Notes: a model not told the origin generated them from the letters alone. A DNA stretch of 64,000 nt from Ligula intestinalis (GCA_036362985.1 JAYGXS010000001.1:46744188-46808187); one strand, 5' to 3'; positions 23,213 through 35,732 are shown, counted from the first letter of the stretch. Program-made: numbers and translations.

Positions 23213-26200
23213 ATAACCCGGGAAGACGGGTTACCCGTTAGCCTAGCTGCTGGCTACCCGGCGTGTCCACGGGTGGCGGATAGTGGAACGGCCTTCAGTG
23301 AAGTTTGGCTGTGAAATAACCAGACTCTCGGGTCTGACGAATAAGCAGTTGCGGACGCAGCAGCGGCAGTGCTAACAGGGCGCGGCGGGCTGAGGCCTGG
23401 CAAGCCAAAAGCCTATTAAGTGTCGCAAAGCCTGACGACGGCGCTGTGACATGGCGAGCGTGAACCGCTATTAAATAAGTTCGCTTGCCACCGCTGCCTT
23501 GTGATTAGGCTATTGAGTCAAAGCGCTAGAGGAGACAACCTCAAAGATATTGCCTATTATCCTCACAAACAAGCCGTGCGGCTGTTGGGTACCCTTTTGT
23601 ACCCGAAATTCCCAAGTCACCTCAAGGAATCGTATGTCTATTAACTGCAATACGATCCATGCTACGGCGTCCGCGGGAACCGACGCACTCCGCAACCCTT
23701 GTCCAGTGGTGTGGGCGAATAGTATGCGAGCTGGACTACTCAATCGAAATCGGACTCTTGGTATTGGATGCTGGAATGTGCGAACGTTCCTGGCCCCTGG
23801 TACCCAAGGCCTGACGGTGCGCAGCCTTTCTCAGTACAACGTCGATGTCTGCTGCCTGTCCGAAATCCGACTCCCTAACTCCGGCGCTGAAGAAATAAAA
23901 GTTCCTGGAGCTGACTCCCGCTTCACATTATACCACAGTGGCCCCCATGACTCCTCCGGCAGACATGGTGTAGCAATTGCCCTCTCGCAACAAGCGAGCC
24001 GTGCACTACTTGCCTGGGAACCAGTCAATGAACGCATGGCTTATGTACGCCTGAAGGGCCACTTCACAAACATATCTGTGGTCACGGTATATGCACCAAC
24101 GTCCGCTGCTGACCAGCATGATAAAAATATGTTTTTCTCACAATTACTGACACTGGTAAAAAAGCTTCCTCGCCGCGATCTGTTGATTGTTGCCGGGGAT
24201 TGCAATGGCCGAACTGGACCGGGTGACTCCACAAACAGCCATCTTATCAGCCGCTTTGGGCTTGGTTCTCGATGTGAGAATGGTGACAGATTGCTGAACT
24301 TTGCTGAATGGGACCGACTGTTTGTAACGAACACGTGCTTCCAGCACCGCAACAAACACGTTCTGACCTGGTTGTCCAACGACGGTCATACGGACAGTCA
24401 GATAGACTATATTTTAGTCAACTCGAGATTCCGCAGCTGGGTTCATAATAGTCGGTCGCTGCGCGGTGCTGAGACTGGTAATGCCCATGGCTCTGACCAT
24501 GTTCTTGTTCGCACACGCTTGAAAGCTCACCTCTCATCTGCACCCAAAGTGCCCCGCGCTAGACTCCTCGATGTCGCCAAAATCCGGCAACCCAACACCG
24601 CTGAGGCCCTAAGCAGAGAAATCTGGTCCTGTTTCACGGCCCGCGCCGACAACGAAGGGGGTAACCCATGGTCCTCGCTGAGAACGTCAGTCTATGGAGC
24701 AGCCGAGAAAATTCTTGGATGCACCCAGCGGCGCCACAGTTATTGAATCAGCGGACGAACCCTGCAGTTGTCTGCGGAGACAGCCCGAGCTTGGGCCCGT
24801 AATGATGATTCTTTCCGCCAACTAAGAAAGTTATTGGCGAAATCGGCCAGAGAGGACCGAAAAAAATACTGGGCTGAAATTGCAACCTCCATGGAGCAGG
24901 CCTCAAACGTTAGTGATACTCGAAAGCTCCACCAACTTATTCGCCAAGCTCATTTTAGTCTATCTTCACTGAGTGACTCAGTTCGTGATGTGAATGGCAG
25001 ATTTATTGCTGACAACGTGGCTATGATCGAACGCTGGCGTGAGCACTTCGAGCACCTCCTAAACTTCGACATGGAGCCCACCGCCCCCTGCTCCCATCTA
25101 CAGTTGAGCCTCCTCCATCTTTCATGTATCCAGTGTCATGCTACCCGCCTTCTGAAGCAGAAATTGCTGATGCCATAAAAAGGCTGCGAAACAATAAGGC
25201 ACCTGGAGAGGACGGCATACCCGCTGAAATCTACAAGTCTTGTGCCGACACTCTGGTGCCTTGGCTCAATGAGGTGATTGGACAAGCGTGGGGAGACGAG
25301 ACCGTTCCTGCTGACTGGGGCTCAGGCATCCTTGTGCCTGTCTACAAGAACAACGACAAGACAAAATGTGAGAACTACCGTGGCATAAGCCTCATCGACA
25401 TTGCTGCGAAGATTTTCGCTATTGTTCTCTTCAGGCGGTTCCAGTCTGTGCGCGACTCCAGGACGCGACCCAACTAGGACGAATTTCGTGCTGGGCGTCG
25501 ATGTGTGGATCAGATATTCACACTGAGACCGATCCTTGAATTTGCCATCTGCTATGTTGACTTTGCCGCTGCGTTTGACTCCATCCATCGTGACTCCCTA
25601 TGGCGGATAATGTTATTTGATGGTGTACCACCAAAACTAATTGCCACGATCAGGGCATACTACCGCTCCACCACTGCGCGGGTTTTAGTCCACAACAACC
25701 TCCCAGAGCCCTTCGCTATTCGTTCAGGCGTTCGGCAAAGCTGTGTCCTGTCGTCCATCCTCTTTAACTATGTCATTGACTGGGTTCTCCGGAAGGCCCT
25801 ACAAAAAAGTGACGGTATTGAGCTTGCACCCGGACGCCGGTTGACTGACCTTGACTATGCCGATGATATCGCTTTACTAGCATCAAGCTTTTGCGATCTC
25901 CAGTCTATGATGTCACGGTTGAACGAGGTCGCGAAATCGGTCGGTTTGTCCATAAACGCGGGAAAGACCAAAGTATTTTCATGTTGCATCCCTGGCAAAG
26001 AGAAGGTACCTCTCGAGACTAGTGGCTGTCAACTTGAAGAAGTCGACAGTTTCAAATACTTGGGAGCGAGGTTGCTGCCGAATGGACAAAGTAAGGATGA
26101 CATTGTCTTCCGAATTGACGCAGCACGACGAGTGTACTTCAGCCTTCGGACCCGACGCGATATTTCTATCTCAACAAAGATCCACGTGTACCGTGCATCT

Positions 26201-26710
26201 GTGCGGTCCATTTTCCTGTACGGATGCGAACGTTGGGCTATGCGCGTGGAGGATGAAAAGAAACTGGAAGTCTTTGACCACTACTGTCTGAGGAACATCC
26301 TTCGAGTGAAGTTCACTGAATTCGTCTCAAATGAGACAGTCCGCACTCGCTGTGAAAATATCACAAGGATATCCCAGGCCATTCAGGAAAGACAGCTGAG
26401 GTGGTTTGGACATGTTCTTCGTCGCCAACCTCAAGAGCTCAGTGCTACTCCCCTCGACTTGAAACCGTTGCCTAATTGGAAACGTAGAAGAGGGGGTCAA
26501 CTCAAAACCTGGCTCGACTCAGTCCGTCAGGACATGGAAGTGGTTCTTGGACCTTCAGTATTCGGTCTCCTGCGCTGGCGAAGAGAATGGCTCGAACTGT
26601 CCAGATCTGCGGCCGCGGACCTTCGCGCGTGGAGAAGCACGGTACGGGACATAATTGAGGCCGGCTAGATCGGTCATGATCACAGCCGCAACAAGTACAA
26701 GTACAAGATA
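23213..26710 (+). mobile_element. RTE-clade non-LTR retrotransposon, near full length, inactive
   Basis: The 5' leader (about 23213-23549) is GC-rich, with several short complementary stretches. A single long ORF follows, with AP endonuclease and reverse transcriptase but no separate ORF1. The 3' end is a short ACAAGT-type tandem tail at about 26690-26706, as RTE elements have. Tail type, endonuclease sequence and single-ORF layout define the RTE clade. Two stops and one frameshift make the copy dead. I could not find a target site duplication by eye. Confidence 0.85.
23550..26668 (+). pseudogene. RTE ORF: endonuclease-reverse transcriptase with two stops and a frameshift
   Basis: The endonuclease occupies roughly 23760-24530: GCWNVRTFLAPGTQ, VCCLSEIRLPNSG, the GDCNGRTGPGD loop and GSDHVLVRTRL. 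A TGA at 24744 interrupts the frame (probably from TGG), and the same frame resumes to about 25085. A shift there moves to the frame from 25124, where the reverse transcriptase begins (RLRNNKAPGEDGIPAEIYK, NYRGISLIDIAAKIFA). A TAG at 25475 most simply derives from CAG. The palm follows with YVDFAAAFDSIHR, SGVRQSCVLSSILFNYVIDW and the YADDIALLA catalytic box at about 25855. About ten residues seem missing just before YVDFAAAF compared with relatives. The C-terminal 387 codons are otherwise open to 26668. Confidence 0.85.
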
Positions 26711-28518
26711 TCCTTGATAAAGACTGAAGAGACGTTTTTAAGATCTACCAGTAACACTTTCTCTATGGAGAAAAATCAGTTTTACGATAGTGTATAGGGA
26801 ACTGATAGACGGAAGAAATACTGGGAGTTAGAAAGGTAATGAGTCAAACTTTAGAGCAATTAAACATTAACCAGCGCAGTTTCATCACGCGTATCTACGA
26901 TGTTGTCTTCGCTTTAAAGTCTAATCCTCTAGCAAAGTGGCATCATTTTAATTTGAAATAGTTCTGGGCAATGAGCGTAAAACATCAGGGTCTGTGGTGC
27001 GTCCCAAAAAATTGCTGTTCCAAAACAAGGCTGACACGGACGGATATTGCACACACACGTGAATAACATTAGAGCACTATTAGCACTAATCCTTATAACT
27101 GGATTGTAATGCAGTAGGCGGTTTGATGACAGATCACTATCAGCGAGGGCCATATCATATCAGAAGAAAGACTGGAGGGCTTGATAAGCAGGATATCATC
27201 GCATCAGGCCAACCATACCCCTAGCGTAACTACGGCTGGCAAAAGGGACGCACATGCGGAGTTAATAGCGGAATAACTGCGAGTAAGCGCGATCCACTCT
27301 GACAAACACTGCTCGCAGGATGAAGAGATGCTTCAATATTGTATGCATCCTTTTCGGTAAAGAATACGCGGACGGTAACGAGAAAAAATACGCGCGAGAG
27401 CATGTTTAACGAAAATAGGCAAATCGTTTTCAGTGGCAGACCCGAACTTATCACATGAGCCAATAGCAAGAAACAAGGAGTGTCACTCTAATCACAATAA
27501 CCAACCAAACATAGAAACTAGCTTCGGGAAATGCCTGCACAGGGACATAAATCAAGTTAACCCAGCGAAAAGTAGAAAATCCAAATAAATTAATTCAAAG
27601 GATAATAGATGTGGGCGTCGATGGTCGTCTAGACTTGCTGCTGGGGAGAGGAAGATTATGCTCTACTTCTCAGGCCAGGGGCAGCGTGTCATTGTGATGT
27701 TTGCGCTTTGCAGCTGAGGTCACGTGACAGAATGCCGGTAGACAAAAGTGGCTCAGTTTGGATCAGGATTGCTAGAAGTTTGTGGTGAGTGTCTTTGGTA
27801 ACCCTAATATTAACCGACTTAACTGTACAACCACCGCCTCTATCGTTGCTAGCTTCCTCCGACGCAGGAATATCATGCCGGCACCTTGTAGACTACTCGA
27901 AATACTTTATTGCTTATTTATCTGTAAGTATTTCACTCGAATACAGTTTCGTTCCTTAACTTTATCACAGAGCTCGATATATTAAGCGCTATGCGAATCT
28001 TCGACACCATACTTTTCAGGTTTTTGTTCCACTAGGTAGGTTAAAAATACGTATATGAGCTTTTATTCTACGTCGCTCCTGGTAGCCGTGCTTTGGTCTG
28101 CAGTATATACTGCCAGATAATGTCCTGTCGCTGCTGGACACTGTATAGCATCTTTGTGCATTTTCACTTATTGCTCACGCATATCTGCTCTTCTATATTC
28201 AATGGCCTCATGGGACTAGTCTATCAACTGCGGTTGTTCATTGTAAGTCCAAGTGAGAAGGCGTTGGCCAAGGCGCAGTATATATCAATAAGAGGCTTCC
28301 CAAATGTAAAGTCAAGTAAACAGAGTTAAAAAAAGCAGTGGCAACTAATATTCATGCGAGCCGAGTGCCAGCGGTTGAAGTCAGCCCTGACGCGAGGTGT
28401 GCGGGCGTGCGCCTGGCCTCCGTCCGACTGCATCCAATCATTGAAGAAAAAAACTTCGATCGGTATCACCATGTCCTGAAGTGGAAATTTGAGTAACGCA
28501 AAGCACAGGCAGTCAACC
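26711..28518. other. No gene recognised
   Basis: Only short overlapping open frames on both strands, none with recognisable motifs, splice-consistent neighbours or repeat ends I can define. Confidence 0.4.
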
Positions 28519-28526
28519 GGATAGGG

Positions 28527-28748
28527 CAGGGGTCAGGAAAGTATGGCTCGCGAGCCAGGTGTGGCTCTTTTGACGATTGAACCTGGCACTCTCGGATAAA
28601 ATTGGAATTACAAACTTCAGATTCTGAGGCTTATTATACTCACGTTTAATTGAATAAAAGCTTAAAATATATTACATGGATCACACTGAAATCCAATTCC
28701 AACTATTTGCTTTCTTAGCTCTCGGAGTCAAAAGCTCTCCGACCTCTG
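28527..28748. mobile_element. 222-bp hAT-like MITE with 8-bp target duplication
   Basis: The left end reads CAGGGGTCAGGAAAGTATGG followed by CTCGCGAGCC, a classic hAT terminal sequence. The reverse complement of the right end is CAGAGGTCGGAGAGCTTTTG, clearly related. The flanks are GGATAGGG (28519-28526) and GGCTAGGG (28749-28756), an 8-bp duplication with one mismatch as hAT transposases make. There is no coding capacity, so it must have been moved in trans. Confidence 0.75.
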
Positions 28749-28814
28749 GGCTAGGGGGTGTGGTCACTGTCGCCACGCTGAATACGACGCCACAAGTCGA
28801 AAAAAGCAGATAAA

Positions 28815-29235
28815 AGGGAAAATATCCGGCTTGTATACATAAAACAGCTCAGAATTCGTGCAACATGCCGAAATTTGTGAAAGATTGATAGTCACTCGCA
28901 AATAGACGTTGAGAAAGGTTGAAATACTGATTATCGTGTGGCCTATTCTCAAGTAATTTCAGTCTCGATAGGATACCGGCTTTTGAACGAGCTTCTTTCC
29001 GACCGCTAAGAAAATGTATGTACTTTAGAAAATGGCTGCTTAGGTAGGAAGCATTTTAATAATTGTTTCTGACCGTCCTTATAAACTCAAATATGTTTTA
29101 TGGAGATCATGCATGAAAAATTGTTTCTTGTACTTTTTGTTAGAAAAGTATGCCTTCTTTGAATTTTATACTTCAAGAAAGATTATCTTTCGGTTTAAAA
29201 AGTTTCTCAATTGCCGAATAATGTTGAAGCCTACC
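28815..29235 (+). repeat. Left arm of a 1-kb foldback element
   Basis: About 420 bp here are the approximate reverse complement of 29415-29845. Shared landmarks are CAGCTCAGAATTCGTGCAAC, the GACGTTGAGAAA stretch, TTTCAGTCTCGA and CCGACCGCTAA. A spacer of about 180 bp separates the arms. Related single arms occur near 36913-37110 and 17570-17700. The structure suits a foldback transposon or two inverted copies of one MITE. The outer ends fade and no target duplication was found. Confidence 0.7.
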
Positions 29236-29414
29236 AACTGCTACACCTGAATTCAATTTTTATAGACTGCGCGCTTTTTACATCCTGTCTAAATAAAAGT
29301 ACGCTATTTCGTACGGTTTGAGGAAAAAGTAGCATAGTACTCATGAATTGTTACAATAGATGTGGATCATGCAGTATACGCTATAGGCAGCATTAACAAA
29401 TTTGCAGATGCGAT

Positions 29415-29845
29415 GTATTATGAATGACTACCTCACAATCAAAGCGAAGGGTACCCTTTCTTTAGTATAAATCTTAAAGAAAGTGTAATTTTCTACAAAC
29501 CAAGTACAAGAAATAATTTTTTTCTTACATATTCTCCATAAAATATATTTGAATTTATAAGGGTAGTCAACATCAATGATAAAAGGCCTACTAATTAATT
29601 AGCCATTTTTTACAATGCATACTTTTTTTAGCGGTCGGTAGGAAGTTGGTTTAAAAGCCGGCATCCTCTCGAGACTGAAACGACTTGAGATTAGGGTACA
29701 CGATAATCGGTATTTCAGCGTTTCTCAACGTCGATTAGCGAGTGAGTATCAATCTTTCGCAAATTTCGGGATGTTGCACGAATTCTGAGCTGTACTGTAT
29801 TTTACACGCGGATCCGCGATGGAACTTGTTCCCAGAGGCAGCAGC
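29415..29845 (-). repeat. Right arm of the 1-kb foldback element
   Basis: Inverted partner of 28815-29235, with roughly 75-80 percent agreement by eye and several small indels, implying an old element. An RNA copy would form a hairpin of about 400 base pairs with mismatches. Confidence 0.7.
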
Positions 29846-31854
29846 GTAAAAGGATGGCGAACATAATGAATATGTTTTCAGTGAGCGATATTGCTTACTA
29901 TAGGGCGAAAAGGGCACATGTTTAACGTTTAAGCTGGATGGTAGGCTAGTATCCGGATCCGCGTACAGCCTGAAAGGGGAGGAGTGACTGGAAGAGGTTA
30001 GACTTGAAGTGTGCACCGGAGCCAGTCGTGATAGTTAAAAAGGTAATTGTGGTGTCATTAAGAATGCCGAAATAATTTTCCTTGGTCGTGGGAAGTTTTC
30101 AGTGAGAGGATATTACTGCAGGTTCGAACATCGCGAAACACAATGTTCACCGTGTGTCCCACAGCGAGGCCGGCACAGGGACGTGACTGGTATGTGAATG
30201 ATTCTATAATGGTGGTGGACGTGCGCTGCATCCACCGCACTCACTCCGCTGCGCGCTTCGGCTTGGTGTTAATATAGAAGTAGGAAGGTCGGGGACGGGA
30301 TAGGGCGCATTTTCTGACAAAACTAGCGGATTTGTCTACGTGTGCCACATAAATACGCCTGGTTCTTGCATGATGGACCACACCTTCAAACAAGCAAGAA
30401 GGGGGCTGCTCGGATCCCGAATGGATGGATTTATCCTAGAGGTCGTAGTAAGAAAGAATCAGTGCAGCCTGTCTATCCGTTCTGAGAAGAGGACAGACTT
30501 TTCTCTCCAACTGGTAGAATTCCAATTTGTGACCTTTGTTTCGTGATAGTTTACAAGTGCGTCGAATTGTTTACGATGAAGACTGAGCACTTAATTTTGG
30601 GGACGGGGTCCCCAGTGTCAACCCTACGCTCTCCCCACACGTCAGTCAGGAGTTTAAGCAATTTAATTCTGAACTTCAATGCAGGCGGCTGACTGAGTTC
30701 AATATCCCATTTAGGCGTGCTACTCATAACGTAATTGCCTCGCCTAATCTTCCGACTTTTAACACAAAATTGCTGGTTGGCTTGTGCCTTAAATATGTGA
30801 GAAGGCCATAGAGGCCACAATTAGAAGGAGCCGGGCTCCCGGTTGGTGGCCGCTGACTTAGTGGTGGCGGGGTTGCTGTTGGTGTTCGGGGCGCTGATGA
30901 ATTTAATAGGGCTGATGGTAGCGAGAGTTGTCAGATTGGCCTGCTGGCATTGTGGCAGACAGCCAACAATGCCGCCCAACTTCCTTGTTCAACATCCACT
31001 GCCCCACGATCACGCGCTTTCCAACTCGTTGAACTGAAGACCCTTGACCGACTTCCCTGCACGTACACACACGCGTCCAAATAATAGCGGCTGCCAAAGG
31101 GCCACTTGAACACACCATCCATCAAGCGATGCAGCGGGGGGTCACTAAACGTGACACCTCCTCGGGCACTGAGACACAGTAATCGTACACCAACTGAAAT
31201 TGCTCAAAAATTATGAAAAAGCAGCTGCCACCTCTCTCTCTCCAAACACAGGCTCTCGTGTGTGACTTGGCGCAGTCAACACTAGCCCAGGCTTCGCCAA
31301 TGGCTCCTGCCGCCCGATGCAGCAACTCTGGGCTTTGTGCACACTCAATCCCTCCACTGGTGCCTTCTGCCTTTTAGATACAATCTAGGATTGTGACCTG
31401 ACGATTGTAGGGCACTAAGCATAAACACTGCTTAGACGTTGCAGTTTTTTCTTATAAATATTGCGTTGAACCACGCTGTCGTGAGTGTGCTTGTTGCCAA
31501 ATGGACTCAAGTGGTGTCTAAATGTCCCGGGACACTGTAAGTAGTTGACGCTCATAAGATAGGCGTATTTTTTGTCTCGAGGCGCTGGGTCGCCGATCTT
31601 AGCGCATCGAATTCAAAAGCAACCTGTCACACTAATGCGTAAGAGTAATCGCCAGTGGGTTATGTCGAATCCGAGTCCACATTGCTGGTGCGGGTTTACT
31701 AGTGAGTGACGGAGTGTCGGAAAAGGATCACAGTAGGACTATCACAGTAGTTTAAATTTATAGGGAAGCCTCTGGCCCTGTGCTCTTCAGGTCTGGTAAA
31801 AGAAGAAGTGGGAAACAGGGTAGGAAGAATAGTTTATTCCGTACAGAGGTAATG
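29846..31854. other. No gene recognised; dispersed-repeat character
   Basis: Short frames only. The stretch at 30815-31020 has a TTAGAAGGAGCCGG start that recurs at about 60755, so it is probably part of a dispersed repeat. No reverse transcriptase, transposase or host protein motif is visible. Confidence 0.35.
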
Positions 31855-31920
31855 GAGAATAGGGTGGAGTAAGTTGGCAGCTGGATGATCATGCGTCTGC
31901 AGCTCAGAGGGCTGGCGTCC
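31855..31920 (+). repeat. Left 66-bp perfect inverted repeat
   Basis: These 66 bases are identical, base for base, to the reverse complement of 33108-33173. With no mismatch, this pair is much younger, or more recently homogenised, than the other foldback structures here. The arms enclose 1187 bp including another inverted repeat. I see no matching target duplication outside the arms. Confidence 0.85.
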
Positions 31921-32360
31921 TAATTTGTAAATGTTTGATTATTTCTCCCATACCAGCGGGAACGCATTTACAAAAACTTATCAATAATACTGAGCAGCAT
32001 TAGGCATATAAAGTACTTAAAAGAACTATAAGAAGTACTAAGTGTTTGTTAAGGAAAATAAAATTTGCGATTCCTTAAACTTCGTTTTAGTTCCATTTGA
32101 TCAACTTCGCACAGAAGTTTCCAGTACTGGAAGGGATTATTATTCCACCTTTTCTTTTACTAATTACGGAATTCTTCCACAGCACAATGTATATTAGAAG
32201 AAAGTTTCGTCCTTTCGTTCCTTATAGCATAGGGAATTTCTTTACTACAAACATACTCATAATTTAGCCAAAATGAGAGCCTATCTCCCCAATAACTTTA
32301 AATAAGTGGGCAGTTTTCCAAACCAAAACCCTACTTATTACTAAATCTACTCAGTTGATC

Positions 32361-32690
32361 AAAATAACCTGTCCAGATATACGCTAAATTACCAAATTAA
32401 ATTTCGTCCTGAAAGTTGTTTGCAGGATTCGCAGAACTGTATATAAACTTATGAATGTCGTTATACCCAAAGCAACAACTGTATTTTTAATTTTTCATGG
32501 AACTTCCAAACTGCATATTTTATCTAAAAGGAATTCATAGAACTATGTGTTTTTATAAAGAGTCCTTCTTGTTCTCATTTAGTAATGCAAGGGATACAAG
32601 TTAAATTACAGTTCTGCGAATCCTGCTAACTAATTTCAGGACGAAATTTAACTGGGTAATTTAGCATACATCTGGTAAATAACATTTTGC
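32361..32690. mobile_element. MITE-like element with about 85-bp inverted arms
   Basis: The arms 32361-32445 and 32601-32690 pair with each other (GCTAAATTAC, TTAAATTTCGTCCTGAAA and GCAGGATTCGCAGAACTGTA are shared). A loop of about 155 bp lies between. It carries no coding frame and is nested between the 66-bp perfect repeats of 31855-33173. Confidence 0.7.
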
Positions 32691-33107
32691 GACCCAAGTC
32701 AACCCAATTAACTAAATAAGGAACATCAAGTGTGCGTTACATCCTCCAATCCACAACCTTTCATCAGATATGTAATCTACTGAAGCTGTATGCCAATCTC
32801 TTCGTTATGAATTTTGGTTTTGATTGGAAAGGGAGTCTGAGGGTAAATTCGGGAGCCGCTGGTTGTTTAGACACTAGTGAAGGCTGGTTGCAGTTTAAGG
32901 ATCGTGCAGAGCCATCACAACTTGCACCAGGCTCACAGACGTCCTGTCAATCCTATAGTGACCCAGCTCCGTATGCCATGCTCGACCTCTCGCGACAGTT
33001 AGTATCTGCGCACGAGTGTCTGCCAGCTCCAGTCTATTCTGACCAATTCCTTTTAAGGCTGACTCACAAAGGACCTCCCTGCCACGACTGTTGCGCTCTC
33101 ACACTTC

Positions 33108-33173
33108 GGACGCCAGCCCTCTGAGCTGCAGACGCATGATCATCCAGCTGCCAACTTACTCCACCCTATTCTC
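33108..33173 (-). repeat. Right 66-bp perfect inverted repeat
   Basis: Partner of 31855-31920. A 130-codon frame starting at 32732 with an alternative start runs into this arm and ends at 33124. It has no recognisable domain, so I do not call it a gene. Confidence 0.85.
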
Positions 33174-33871
33174 GGTCTATGCCTATAGACCTTCGATATA
33201 CTGATGTAATCTGCGAAAAGAAATCAATTTCTAAGGGAATTCAAAAGCTGATCACTTAATCGCTTGCGGGAATGGCGCCAGTGGTGGACGGCGCTACACC
33301 TTCTTTATTAGGCTAACCCTTTAATAAGTGTTTCACCTGCATTATTTTTATGAAGGCCCACGCCCCTTAATGTTTGTAAAAGAAATCAAGGGAAAATTAA
33401 AATTTTGGCCGCTTATACATTTTCCCCGATAAATACTGATAATTGTCTCGCCATAGACGAACAACGAACCCTGTACTTCTTATTGGATATTTTAGCCATA
33501 TTTGCTTACGCTGAGCTTCGATTCTACGACTTTAAATGCGCATGGCGTGGTAGAAGGGCGCTTTACTGTATGCACTCTCCGCTCTCCCCCTCCCCTGAAA
33601 CGGCTCATCGCTCCGTAACCAGCCCTCTATTATCGCTCCCCTCCCATTTTCCCACAACTCGCTTGTATAAAACGACGAATGATATTGACCAAATGCTTTA
33701 ACTTGTATCCGTTTCCGTATAATTGTATTGGCCCGATGGACACTTATCGAAAGCACGCGTACGTTTGCCAACAGCTCCTCTAGGTTACAAATGAACCACA
33801 AAATGATCATGTAAACACAATACGGCTCAAACAGTTACAGACGTGTTCTGCCTTCCTACGCTAGACCGCAT

Positions 33872-34080
33872 AAAAAGTGGGCAAGGGTTTGCTTGGTAGC
33901 AACGAATGTTCGCATTTATATTAACATGCCTACACCCACGCTTCCCATAAGACAGACACTTGGGCCTTTTTACATACGATATTCTTATCCCACCCTAACT
34001 CTAACATAAATTCATTGAGTAGGCATGTAAATACAAATAAGAACACTCGTCGCTACCAAGAAAACTCATGCCAAAAAGTG
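33872..34080. mobile_element. 209-bp MITE-like foldback element
   Basis: The left arm 33872-33932 and right arm 34018-34080 are imperfect inverted repeats of about 60 bp sharing CTTGGTAGC, ACGA/GTGTTC and ACATGCCTAC. The loop is about 85 bp. There is no reading frame. It is probably a non-autonomous DNA transposon; the family is not identified. Confidence 0.65.
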
Positions 34081-35269
34081 TTTTACCATATGTCCAAAAA
34101 TTAAAATGGTCTTTTGCTGGTGTGCCGCCTCTGGAACAGTTGCATATCGCACATTAAAATGAAAGGATTCCGCTGAGCTTTATTACTTTTTAGGACAGAA
34201 AAGTATTAAAAATTCACAGATACGATGTTTTTTTAAAAAAACGCATAAATATTGTCTGGAATTAGCGCGCTTATTCACAGCCTGTTCCACCTGATTTACG
34301 CTGAATAAAATCAGTGACAAGACGCGTCAATAGGAACCCCACAGTAGTATAAATAGCCTTGCAATAAGTTCTTGGGAGGTTACGGTTAGAGTCGAGGTAC
34401 ACTTAAGGTTTACGTTGGGATGAGGTTCAGAACACGGGAAAATCCACCCTCGTTTAATTTTGCTAAACCTGCGTTTTACTAGATCAATTTTGAAGCCAGC
34501 AAAAATATCTTCGGTAAATCCTTCTCGTGAAATCTATTAGGCCAGCACGAAACGATGCGCAAACGCTAAGACAATCGGTAACACTGAGGATCACCCGAAT
34601 ATAAGGTACCATTCATTTCCCCACACATCTATAACTTACCCTTCGAAACAGCACCTTGAGACATATTTTGCACGAGAAAAGAGCGTTTTCGGATACTTCT
34701 TGGGCGAATAAGAAAATTGTCAAAATTGAATTAAACTTATCAAAATTTGCGTCAGCACAGTTCATGAGCTACGCCAATTAAGTTTTTCGATCAATCTTTC
34801 AGTGACTTAGGCATGCGCCGATCTCTTCTGCACATCTGGTTACCACGCAGATGTTCGACGATGGCTCACTGCCAGTCGTCAGATGATAGACGCAAGTACA
34901 GTGTTAACAATTGGTCGAGACCTGGCTGCGATTGGAAAACTCGTCTATGGTTCCCAGGTTTATGTGCCTATCGATGTATCACTCTTCCACGTGCGCCGTC
35001 TACGGGGCCTCCCTAGCCAATTACAAAGTAACTCGAAGTTTTGGCTAAATGTGAGGCAACGACCGACATAGTACTTACAACCTGTCGTGTCGTTATGGCG
35101 TGTAAATAGCCTTTTCCCTCCACTCTCTATTATCGTCATTACTTGCTTGGTTCGAGAACCCAGGAACCCGCCCAGAAGATCGGACATTTGCACGGCGCTC
35201 CGGGGCAGCCAAACCTACATTCCCCACCTACGAGTTGTATCATCCAAAGTTGCGACTATTAACGGATTT
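34081..35269. other. No gene recognised
   Basis: AT-rich sequence with short overlapping frames on both strands. It lies downstream of the - strand BTBD1/2 and small-ORF genes and could include their 3' untranslated sequence. Confidence 0.35.
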
Positions 35270-35515
35270 CTACCGCCTGCGTTCGTGGTGATGCCTGTCT
35301 AAATCTCGGTAGAACTTGAAAAGTTCGTCATCAACTGTTTTAACTGAAAGACGTGTGAACTGCGACCAAAGCTGTGCCGTTATTAAATTATCTAGGCTCG
35401 TTTTTGCGAACCAATCAAGGAGTGAAAATATGTGCAGAAAATCAGGATCGCTAGTACAAAGACAGCCCTTAATAATAAAGTCTGCATACTCAGGCTTCTC
35501 TATGCGGATGTCCAT
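35270..35515 (-). CDS. Hypothetical 81-aa protein just downstream of BTBD1/2
   Basis: On the - strand a strong splice acceptor (a polypyrimidine run ending GGCATTAG, exon start 35549) lies about 180 bp after the BTBD1/2 stop. It is followed by an ATG at 35515 and 81 open codons. The protein is acidic to neutral, leucine and phenylalanine rich (FLHIFSLLDWFAKTSLDNLI), with a basic HHHERRR end. I do not recognise it. A GT at the extreme end (GCGGTAGAA) could be a donor, so it may continue. It could be a second cistron behind BTBD1/2, a first exon, or 3' UTR of BTBD1/2 that happens to be open. Confidence 0.4.
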   Translation of the reverse strand: MDIRIEKPEYADFIIKGCLCTSDPDFLHIFSLLDWFAKTSLDNLITAQLWSQFTRLSVKTVDDELFKFYRDLDRHHHERRR

Positions 35516-35732
35516 CAGAAGCACGAAGAGCTGATGTAACGAATATATTCTAATGCCAGAAAAGAAGCAAAAAAGAACATATAGGCGGAAAAAAATACAC
35601 AGTGACGTGAAAGACCCGAAAGCATACGTGAGAATACCTGGGGAGGTCATGCGACAGGGGTTGCGGATTGTGAAAGAAATGCAGAAATAACCGGAATTGG
35701 TGGAGGAGCGTGCCCAGCGTTGGGGAGAGGGT

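Noticed and set aside
23213..23320. HDV-like ribozyme at the 5' end of the RTE element
   Set aside because: The leader is GC-rich with pairing segments and such ribozymes are known in LINE leaders, but I could not place the required nested pairings by eye.
32732..33124. 130-codon + strand frame
   Set aside because: It starts with a non-ATG codon, has no motif and ends within a perfect inverted repeat arm.
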